NCBI GenBank assembly: GCA_947461325.1
Contig: CANHLD010000036.1
Span: forward strand, 1-12,854
Direction of reading: 5' to 3'
DNA length: 12,854 nt
Source: Comamonadaceae bacterium
Lineage (GTDB): Bacteria; Pseudomonadota; Gammaproteobacteria; Burkholderiales; Burkholderiaceae_C
Of the stretch, positions 7,927-12,854 are shown one piece after another; positions within the stretch are counted from its first letter, which is position 1, and the number at the start of each line of letters is the position of its first letter. A program made the translations under genes and the position numbers. Below the pieces are notes generated by a model, which made no database searches, had not been told where the DNA came from, and was given only the letters and a program-made list of their open reading frames with translations.

Positions 7927-8807
7927 AATCATTCGTGCAACTGGCGCTTAACTGGTTTGACCCACCTGCACAGGTTGCATCCATGGAGCTCAACCATCAA
8001 GAGCCAGTCACCCCCAATGCAGCGCAAACGGATACCGCACATTTTCAACACAAGCGAGCGAACCGGCATATACGTTTAGGCATAGGCAGTGTGGAATACA
8101 AACTGACCCGCAGTAGGCGAAAAACCATAGGTATGTCGGTCGGACCAGATGGCCTGGATGTGAGGGCACCTAGATGGGCCAGCATTTCTTCGATTGAATC
8201 CGTGTTGCTAGAAAAAGCCGACTGGATATTGCGTAAATTACAGGAAATGGATGAACGGCATAAGCATATGCAGTCAACCATGATTGACTGGCGCGATGGC
8301 GCGCTCATCCCCTTTTTGGGCGAATCCATCAAACTCAAACTCGATGCCAGCCATTTGTTCAAAGATGCAGGGGGAAGGCTGGAGCAAGCCCTCAGCAGCG
8401 ATGGCCTAGGGCTGGTGCGCACGCTGCAAATATCGGTCGCGCAAAATGCCACCGAGCCTCAAATACGAGACGCCGTTCAAGCTTGGTTAATGCAGCAAGC
8501 CAAACAACTGTTTGTTCAGCGGCTTGACCATTTCGCTCCGATCTTAGGCGTGCAATGGCGCAAGCTTTCACTTAGCAACGCCAGTACCCGCTGGGGTAGC
8601 GCCACTTCAGATGGCAGCATTCGCTTGAATTGGCGATTGGTGCATTTCAAAATGGATGTGATCGATTATGTGGTGGTGCATGAACTTAGCCATTTGCGCG
8701 TGATGGACCACAGCCCTATGTTTTGGGAAACCGTGCGGCATGTGGTGCCGGATTTTGCCCAAAGGCGCGCCCAACTCAAGGACGAAGCCTTGCCTCGCTG
8801 GGTTTGA
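7923..8807 (+). CDS. YgjP-like (DUF45) M48-type zinc metallopeptidase
   Basis: Predicted zinc-dependent metallohydrolase of the YgjP/DUF45 (SprT-like) group. It has 294 residues. The conserved N-terminal block YKLTRSRRKTIGMSVGPDGLDVRAPRW is at about 59-85, with VLLEKADWILRKLQEM following. The C-terminal catalytic core has LSNASTRWGSATSDGSIRLNWRLV, then H253-E254-L-S-H257 and H263 in DHSPMFW, forming the HExxH site and a likely third ligand. The first 45 or so residues are poorly conserved linker. It is longer than the E. coli YgjP protein (about 170 residues, from memory). The substrate is unknown. The ATG at 7923 overlaps the plsC stop (ATGA) without a clear ribosome binding site, so reinitiation is likely. 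The last 32 bases overlap the convergent gene on the other strand. Confidence 0.88.
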   Translation: MKSFVQLALNWFDPPAQVASMELNHQEPVTPNAAQTDTAHFQHKRANRHIRLGIGSVEYKLTRSRRKTIGMSVGPDGLDVRAPRWASISSIESVLLEKADWILRKLQEMDERHKHMQSTMIDWRDGALIPFLGESIKLKLDASHLFKDAGGRLEQALSSDGLGLVRTLQISVAQNATEPQIRDAVQAWLMQQAKQLFVQRLDHFAPILGVQWRKLSLSNASTRWGSATSDGSIRLNWRLVHFKMDVIDYVVVHELSHLRVMDHSPMFWETVRHVVPDFAQRRAQLKDEALPRWV

Positions 8808-9849
8808 AGCGTATGGCGCCGTCACTGGCGGTCAGTCGCTGTAATTCACCCATGTACCAAAGGCAATGCAAATGAGCCAGCGATTCACCTAGCGCAAACG
8901 TTGTTTGATGCGGATCTAACTGCCTTTTGAATAACAGAGCCATAGCGTCTATGGCGTTCATGTCCCCACCCGCAAACCCCTGCCGCAAATCGTTGAGTCT
9001 GTCTTCGTGGTGTTGCAGCAATTGCTTGATTCGTTGGTGTACACCAGTGAAAGGCTTGCCGTGAGATGGCAGGATCAAACAATTCTCTGCCAAGTGGGCG
9101 TATTTTTTCAGGGATTGCAAAAACAAGCCAAGGGGATTAGCCAGTGGCTCGGTGTCATACACGCTGATATTGCTGGAGATACGTGGCAACACCATGTCGC
9201 CGCTGATGAGAATATTCAATGATGGGCAGTGCAAGGCCATGTGTTCAGGGGCATGTCCATAGCCGCTGATGCAATGCCATTCATAGTCGCCTATTTTCAA
9301 AATAAGTTGGTCAGTCAAACGTATAAATTGTGAAGGCAGCGCAGGCACCATGTGACTGAATTGCAAAGTGCGTTCAGTCAAAGCACTTAACACATCATCA
9401 TCTTGCAAACCGTGAGCGCGGAAAAAATCTTGCGACTGCGTGCCTTCATGATTGGCTGGTGTGTTGATCAATGTTCGCGCAGTGTGGTAATCGGTTGCGC
9501 TGATGTACAAAGGCACTTGCCAGCGTGCGCATAACCAATGCGCCAATCCCAAGTGGTCAGGGTGTAAGTGGGTGGCAATCACGCGCAGTATCGGCAAACC
9601 CAGTAGAGAAGAGGTGAAAACCTGCTCCCATTGCGCTCTGGCAGACGGGTTGTCCAGGCAGCAATCGACCACGCACCAGCCTTCCACTCCGTCAACACGG
9701 TCACGAATCAGCCATAAATTGATGTGATCCAAGGCGAAAGGCAAGGACATTCGCAGCCAGAGAATACCGGGTGCAACTGTCAAATGTTGACCCATGTGTG
9801 GCAGTGCATCCCCCAGCGGGTAATGCAATTCTTTTTCAAGCAGATTCAT
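8776..9849 (-). CDS. MBL-fold metallo-hydrolase divergent from the LiuR-like regulator
   Basis: A metallo-beta-lactamase-fold protein of 357 residues. Metal ligands are complete: H94-x-H96-x-D98-H99 in THLHPDHLG, H199 in GYGHAPEHM, D218 in SGDMVLP and H263 in PSHGKPF. A helical C-terminal region (about 275-357) resembles the extra domain of hydrolase/thioesterase-like relatives. I chose the ATG at 9849 (MNLLEKELHYPLG). In-frame ATGs further up (9921, 9903) would put the promoter palindrome inside the coding region and overlap the divergent start. No Shine-Dalgarno precedes 9849. The gene shares its control region with the MerR-type regulator, so control by that regulator is likely. This suggests a role in acyl-CoA or amino acid catabolism, but no substrate can be assigned. 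It is not closely similar to the hydrolase at 177-1085 beyond the fold motifs. Confidence 0.87.
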   Translation of the reverse strand: MNLLEKELHYPLGDALPHMGQHLTVAPGILWLRMSLPFALDHINLWLIRDRVDGVEGWCVVDCCLDNPSARAQWEQVFTSSLLGLPILRVIATHLHPDHLGLAHWLCARWQVPLYISATDYHTARTLINTPANHEGTQSQDFFRAHGLQDDDVLSALTERTLQFSHMVPALPSQFIRLTDQLILKIGDYEWHCISGYGHAPEHMALHCPSLNILISGDMVLPRISSNISVYDTEPLANPLGLFLQSLKKYAHLAENCLILPSHGKPFTGVHQRIKQLLQHHEDRLNDLRQGFAGGDMNAIDAMALLFKRQLDPHQTTFALGESLAHLHCLWYMGELQRLTASDGAIRFKPSEARLRP

Positions 9850-9864
9850 GGATTGGTATTTTGC

Positions 9865-9893
9865 TTGATAATTGACGTTTACGTAAACGTAAA
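9865..9893 (-). promoter_or_regulatory. Possible promoter of the divergent MBL-fold gene
   Basis: On the minus strand TTTACG (complement of 9888-9893) and TATCAA (complement of 9865-9870) are separated by 17 bases, with 4 of 6 matches each. Transcription would start near 9858, only about 8 bases before the ATG at 9849. The palindrome at 9875-9890 overlaps the -35 element and fills most of the spacer, so binding there should affect this gene. Confidence 0.35.
9872..9893. promoter_or_regulatory. Likely LiuR-type operator (inverted repeat)
   Basis: ACGTTTACGTAAACGT at 9875-9890 is a perfect 16-base palindrome. One mismatched pair (9874/9891) is followed by two more matching pairs, so the symmetry extends over 9872-9893. 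This closely resembles the motif I recall for LiuR, the MerR-family regulator of branched-chain amino acid degradation in proteobacteria. It lies between two divergent genes, one of which encodes a LiuR-like protein, so autoregulation is the natural reading. A further half-site GTAAAC recurs at 9894-9899. Confidence 0.75.
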
Positions 9894-9900
9894 GTAAACT
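9872..9900 (+). promoter_or_regulatory. Predicted promoter of the LiuR-like regulator unit
   Basis: TTGACG (9872-9877, 5 of 6) and TAAACT (9895-9900, 4 of 6) are separated by 17 bases, with the palindrome between and overlapping them. MerR-family operators commonly sit between the -35 and -10 elements, though usually with a 19-20 base spacer. Transcription would start near 9907, leaving a leader of about 5 bases before the ATG at 9912. Confidence 0.6.
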
Positions 9901-9911
9901 CATCTGTCTGT

Positions 9912-10313
9912 ATGGCGACACAATTCACTATCCGCGATCTGGCCAAGGAATTTGACTTGACCACCCGTGCCATTCGTTTTTACGAAGACATGGGACTGTT
10001 AAGGCCCGAAAGACTGGGACCCGGAGGACGTAACCGTGTGTACAGTACCAGAGAACGCGCCCGCTTGCGATTGACTTTGCGTGCCAAGCGTCTGGGCTTG
10101 TCATTGATGGAAGCCAAAGACATCATTGACATGTACGACAGTCCCAGAGATACCGTGCCGCAGTTGCAAAAATTCATCCATGTGTTGGGTGAACATCGGC
10201 ATCAACTCGAAAATCAAATGCAAGAAATCCAAGCGAATCTGGATGAAGTCAAACAGCATGAAAAAGAAGCCAAGCAGTTATTAGCTAAGCACAGCAAGAA
10301 AGGCAAGGCCTGA
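9912..10313 (+). CDS. liuR: MerR-family transcriptional regulator, LiuR-like
   Basis: A MerR-family DNA-binding regulator of 133 residues. The N-terminal winged helix-turn-helix is FTIRDLAKEFDLTTRAIRFYEDMGLLRPER (5-34), followed by the wing RNRVYSTRERARLRLTLRAKRLGLSL (41-66). The stretch MEAKDIIDMYDSPRD and the regular helix after it (about 84-125) match the LiuR group, which controls leucine/isovalerate and related acyl-CoA catabolism. The predicted dimerisation helix is charged and ends in a lysine-rich tail. No cysteine is present, so a metal or thiol sensor of the classic MerR kind is unlikely. The palindrome just upstream suggests autoregulation and joint control of the divergent hydrolase. 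can begins 3 bases after the stop. The LiuR identity is from motif memory and context; the MerR family call is secure. Confidence 0.85.
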   Translation: MATQFTIRDLAKEFDLTTRAIRFYEDMGLLRPERLGPGGRNRVYSTRERARLRLTLRAKRLGLSLMEAKDIIDMYDSPRDTVPQLQKFIHVLGEHRHQLENQMQEIQANLDEVKQHEKEAKQLLAKHSKKGKA

Positions 10314-10316
10314 CGT

Positions 10317-10973
10317 ATGACGAACAAGCTGGATAATTTATTCAACAACAACCGCGATTGGGCCAATCGCATGAGTCGCGAGCGACCCGGTTTTTTTGAA
10401 AAACTCGCCAGACAGCAATCGCCGAAATATTTATGGATCGGTTGCTCAGACAGCCGGGTGCCTGCCAATGAAATCATTGGCTTGGATCCGGGTGAGGTGT
10501 TTGTTCACCGCAATGTGGCCAATTTGGTGGTTCACTCCGATTTAAACGCGCTTTCGGTGATTCAGTTTGCCGTCGAGCACTTAAAGGTTGAGCACATCAT
10601 GGTCGTCGGTCACTATGGGTGTGGCGGCGTGATGGCAGCCGCGCGCGGCATGCGCATCGGCTTGGCCGATAACTGGTTGCGCCATGTGCAGGATGTGCAT
10701 TTGCGGCATCGGCAACGCTTGAACCACTTGGAACAGTCCGATTTAGAAAACGTACTGTGCGAAATGAATGTGATTGAGCAAGTCGGCAACGTGGCTTTGT
10801 CAAATGTCATGCAAGATGCTTGGGCGCGCGGACAAAAAGTCAGTGTGCATGGATGGGTCTACGGCCTCAAAGACGGTTTGGTCAAAGACTTGCAAGTGAC
10901 CATGAGCCACTCCGAGGAAGTCGTCGAAGTGTTTCGCAATGGCTTCAAGCGCTACCCGCGCGCTATCGTTTGA
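10317..10973 (+). CDS. can: Beta-class carbonic anhydrase
   Basis: Zinc enzyme interconverting CO2 and bicarbonate in the cytoplasm. It has 218 residues, the length usual for the Can type. The zinc ligands and catalytic dyad are present: C43, D45 and R47 in CSDSRVPAN, and H99 and C102 in GHYGCGGV. The lines GEVFVHRNVANLV (59-71) and VHGWVYGLKDGLVKDL near the C-terminus are typical of Can. The ATG at 10317 follows the regulator stop by 3 bases, and AAGG at 10305-10308 lies 8 bases upstream inside the regulator gene, so the two are probably co-translated. aceK starts 12 bases after the stop. In this setting a bicarbonate supply for biotin carboxylases of branched-chain acyl-CoA degradation is a plausible job. 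This is inference, and the enzyme may equally be the housekeeping Can. Confidence 0.96.
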   Translation: MTNKLDNLFNNNRDWANRMSRERPGFFEKLARQQSPKYLWIGCSDSRVPANEIIGLDPGEVFVHRNVANLVVHSDLNALSVIQFAVEHLKVEHIMVVGHYGCGGVMAAARGMRIGLADNWLRHVQDVHLRHRQRLNHLEQSDLENVLCEMNVIEQVGNVALSNVMQDAWARGQKVSVHGWVYGLKDGLVKDLQVTMSHSEEVVEVFRNGFKRYPRAIV

Positions 10974-10985
10974 GGCGACAAACAG

Positions 10986-12803
10986 ATGTTTCCGCAACGA
11001 CTTGACTCCACTGTGGCTTATGACATTGCACAAGCCATGATGGACGGTTTTAACCGCCACTACCAGTTATTCAGGCAAGAGTCTGCCAAAGCCAAGCAGC
11101 GTTTTGAAAACCAGGATTGGCACGGACAACAGCGCGCACAACGTGAACGTATCGAGTTTTACGATTTGCGGGTCAAAGAATGCTCTGCCAGATTGGAGTC
11201 TGAATTTGAAGCAGGGAAGCAGTCGCCGGATATCTGGCAACAGGTCAAGCTGCATTACATCGGCTTGCTGGTTGACCATTTTCAACCCGAGTTGGCTGAG
11301 ACTTTTTTCAATTCAGTGACCACCAAAATTCTGGACCGCAGTTATTTTCAAAATGAATTTATTTTTGTGCGACCTGCCGTCAGCACCGAATACATAGAAA
11401 GCGATGAGCCTGACGCGCAGCCCACCTACCAGGCGTGGTATCCGAAAGCAGACAACTTGGCAGAGACGATCATGCTTATCGTCAAGCACTTCAATTTGTC
11501 GTGTCCCTTCGACAATTTAGAACGGGATGCGGCGGACGTTTTGCGCAATGTGCGCCTGCGGCTGGACCAAACCAAATTTCGCGCCAACTTTCAGATACAG
11601 GTGTTGAACAATCTTTTTTACCGGAACAAGGCTGCTTATATTGTGGGCAAGGTCATCAACGGATTTGTGGAAATTCCGTTTGCTTTGCCTCTGTTGCACA
11701 ACGCACAAGACCATTTGGTGATTGATGCGGCCTTGTTCGGCGAAGACGATTTCTTGATGTTGTTCAGTTTTGCGCGAGCGTATTTTTTGGTTGATATGAA
11801 CATTCCGTCAGCCTATGTACAGTTTTTGCGCAGTTTGATGCCGCGTAAGCCACGCGCTGAAATTTACAACGCACTCGGCTTGGCCAAGCAGGGTAAAACC
11901 TTGTTCTACCGTGACTTGCTTTATCACCAGCGTCACAGCACGGACAAATTCCGTATCGCGCCCGGCATCAAAGGCATGGTCATGCTGGTGTTCGACCAGC
12001 CGTCATTTCCATTCGTGTTCAAGGTGATCAAAGATTTTTATCCGCCGCAAAAAGACACGACACGCGAACAAATTCAGGGCAAGTATTTGCTGGTTAAGCA
12101 GCATGACCGAGTTGGTCGAATGGCTGACACCTTGGAGTACAGCAACGTGGCTTTTCCGCGTGAGCGTTTTGAAGACGAATTGATTGAAGAAATTCAAAAA
12201 TTTGCGCCAAGCCAAATAGAAATCAATACCCGGCCAGATAACGGCAAACAAGAGGTGGTGATCAAGCATGCCTATATTGAACGCCGCATGATTCCTTTGA
12301 ATATCTATTTGCAAGAATCTTTTGACACCGGTTTGGATGACCCCAAAGCCAAAGCGCAAATGGAACGAGCTGTCGTGGAATATGGCAATGCCATCAAAGA
12401 TCTGGTGGCTGCCAATATATTTCCAGGCGATATGCTGTGGAAAAACTTTGGCATCACACGCCACGGCAAAGTCGTTTTTTATGATTACGACGAGATCGAA
12501 TACATCACCGACTGCAATTTCCGTAAAGTACCGGCGCCGCGCAACGAAGAAGATGAAATGTCCGGCGAAATTTGGTATCACGTCGGGCCGCGGGATGTGT
12601 TTCCCGAAACCTTCGGCCCGTTTTTGCTGGGCAACCCGTCGGTGCGCGAAGTATTCATGAAGCACCATGCAGATTTATTGGACGCCGGTTTTTGGCAAGG
12701 GCACAAGGAAAAAATCAATCAAGGCCATGTGCACGATGTGTTCCCTTATGAAGCAGACAAACGTTTTGAGGTGCAGCGAGCGGCGATGCACCCGTCCTAC
12801 TGA
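10986..12803 (+). CDS. aceK: Isocitrate dehydrogenase kinase/phosphatase
   Basis: Bifunctional enzyme that phosphorylates and dephosphorylates isocitrate dehydrogenase, switching carbon between the TCA cycle and the glyoxylate shunt during growth on acetate-yielding substrates. It has 605 residues, against about 578 in E. coli. The N-terminal regulatory domain includes LFYRNKAAYIVGKVI. The kinase domain has the nucleotide loop APGIKGMVM (325-333), the lysine K346 in FVFKVIKD, D381 in DRVGRMADT, and D482, N487 and D500 in FPGDMLWKNFG and FYDYDE. These align, as far as memory allows, with E. coli K336, D371, D457, N462 and D475. The extra length is about 10 residues before K346 and about 15 between D381 and D482. 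The ATG at 10986 matches the family N-terminus, with GAGG at 10972-10975 as a weak ribosome binding site. It appears intact. Confidence 0.97.
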   Translation: MFPQRLDSTVAYDIAQAMMDGFNRHYQLFRQESAKAKQRFENQDWHGQQRAQRERIEFYDLRVKECSARLESEFEAGKQSPDIWQQVKLHYIGLLVDHFQPELAETFFNSVTTKILDRSYFQNEFIFVRPAVSTEYIESDEPDAQPTYQAWYPKADNLAETIMLIVKHFNLSCPFDNLERDAADVLRNVRLRLDQTKFRANFQIQVLNNLFYRNKAAYIVGKVINGFVEIPFALPLLHNAQDHLVIDAALFGEDDFLMLFSFARAYFLVDMNIPSAYVQFLRSLMPRKPRAEIYNALGLAKQGKTLFYRDLLYHQRHSTDKFRIAPGIKGMVMLVFDQPSFPFVFKVIKDFYPPQKDTTREQIQGKYLLVKQHDRVGRMADTLEYSNVAFPRERFEDELIEEIQKFAPSQIEINTRPDNGKQEVVIKHAYIERRMIPLNIYLQESFDTGLDDPKAKAQMERAVVEYGNAIKDLVAANIFPGDMLWKNFGITRHGKVVFYDYDEIEYITDCNFRKVPAPRNEEDEMSGEIWYHVGPRDVFPETFGPFLLGNPSVREVFMKHHADLLDAGFWQGHKEKINQGHVHDVFPYEADKRFEVQRAAMHPSY

Positions 12804-12810
12804 TTTTTTA

Positions 12811-12816
12811 AAGGAG
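12811..12816 (+). promoter_or_regulatory. Strong ribosome binding site of the thiolase gene
   Basis: AAGGAG lies 6 bases before the ATG at 12823, in the 19-base gap after aceK. It is the best Shine-Dalgarno sequence in the window. No terminator or promoter is visible in the gap, so the thiolase is probably read from the same transcript as aceK but translated more strongly. Confidence 0.8.
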
Positions 12817-12822
12817 TAAGTG

Positions 12823-12854
12823 ATGTCAGATCCAGTTGTTATTGTCAGTGCTGC
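12823..12854 (+). CDS. Acetyl-CoA acetyltransferase (thiolase), N-terminal fragment
   Basis: The first 10 codons plus two bases, reading MSDPVVIVSA and then the start of an alanine codon. This matches the opening of thiolase-family acetyl-CoA C-acetyltransferases, which usually continue with RTP after SAA. The gene runs off the right edge. The ATG has a strong AAGGAG 6 bases upstream. Thiolases join or cleave acetyl-CoA units, as in acetoacetyl-CoA breakdown at the end of leucine degradation or in polyhydroxybutyrate synthesis. Position after a LiuR-like regulator and aceK favours a catabolic role. The call rests on few residues and on context. Confidence 0.7.
   Translation, partial: MSDPVVIVSA

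Noticed and set aside
12003..12668. A 221-codon open frame on the minus strand
   Set aside because: It lies entirely antisense to the well-supported kinase domain of aceK, shows no known motif, and is explained as a shadow of the coding strand. The same holds for the shorter antisense frames inside glyS, gmhB and plsC.
1..12854. Search for CRISPR arrays, transposons, integrases, toxin-antitoxin pairs or defence genes
   Set aside because: All long frames are accounted for by recognisable chromosomal families. No regularly spaced repeats or insertion-sequence ends were seen, so I do not propose an undescribed system here.

Overview
The window looks like a chromosomal segment of a betaproteobacterium, most likely order Burkholderiales, with moderate G+C. 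This rests on the 5S rRNA sequence type, the chain corC-lnt-glyQ-glyS-gmhB-plsC-ygjP-like gene, and the cluster of a LiuR-like regulator, beta-carbonic anhydrase, AceK and a thiolase. The genus cannot be told from sequence reading alone. No mobile element, phage gene, CRISPR array or tRNA is visible, and no non-coding stretch exceeds about 120 bases.

Region 1 (1-165): a 5S rRNA gene, presumably the end of an rRNA operon whose 16S and 23S genes lie to the left. A near-ideal rho-independent terminator (12-bp stem, GAAA loop) follows it.

Region 2 (177-1085, minus strand): a metallo-beta-lactamase-fold hydrolase with a complete metal site, transcribed toward the rRNA terminator and divergently from corC.

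Region 3 (1143-8807, plus strand): seven tightly packed genes, probably one operon. They are a CorC-like CBS protein, apolipoprotein N-acyltransferase (lnt), both subunits of glycyl-tRNA synthetase (glyQ, glyS), heptose bisphosphate phosphatase (gmhB), a PlsC-type acyltransferase and a YgjP-like zinc metallopeptidase. Neighbours overlap by 11, 4, 1 and 4 bases or lie 4-7 bases apart, which suggests translational coupling. The theme is envelope building (lipoproteins, LPS heptose, phospholipid) combined with translation.

Region 4 (8776-9849, minus strand): a second metallo-beta-lactamase-fold hydrolase. Its 3' end overlaps the metallopeptidase gene by 32 bases, and it is divergent from the next unit.

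Region 5 (9850-12854): a divergent control region with a perfect 16-bp palindrome, then a LiuR-like MerR regulator, carbonic anhydrase (can), isocitrate dehydrogenase kinase/phosphatase (aceK) and the first codons of an acetyl-CoA acetyltransferase. I infer an acetyl-CoA/branched-chain catabolism regulon: thiolase makes acetyl-CoA, carbonic anhydrase could supply bicarbonate for carboxylases, and AceK diverts isocitrate to the glyoxylate shunt.

I see no convincing undescribed system. The most informative observations are the compact shared operator, with very short predicted leaders on both sides, and the composition of the LiuR-linked unit.
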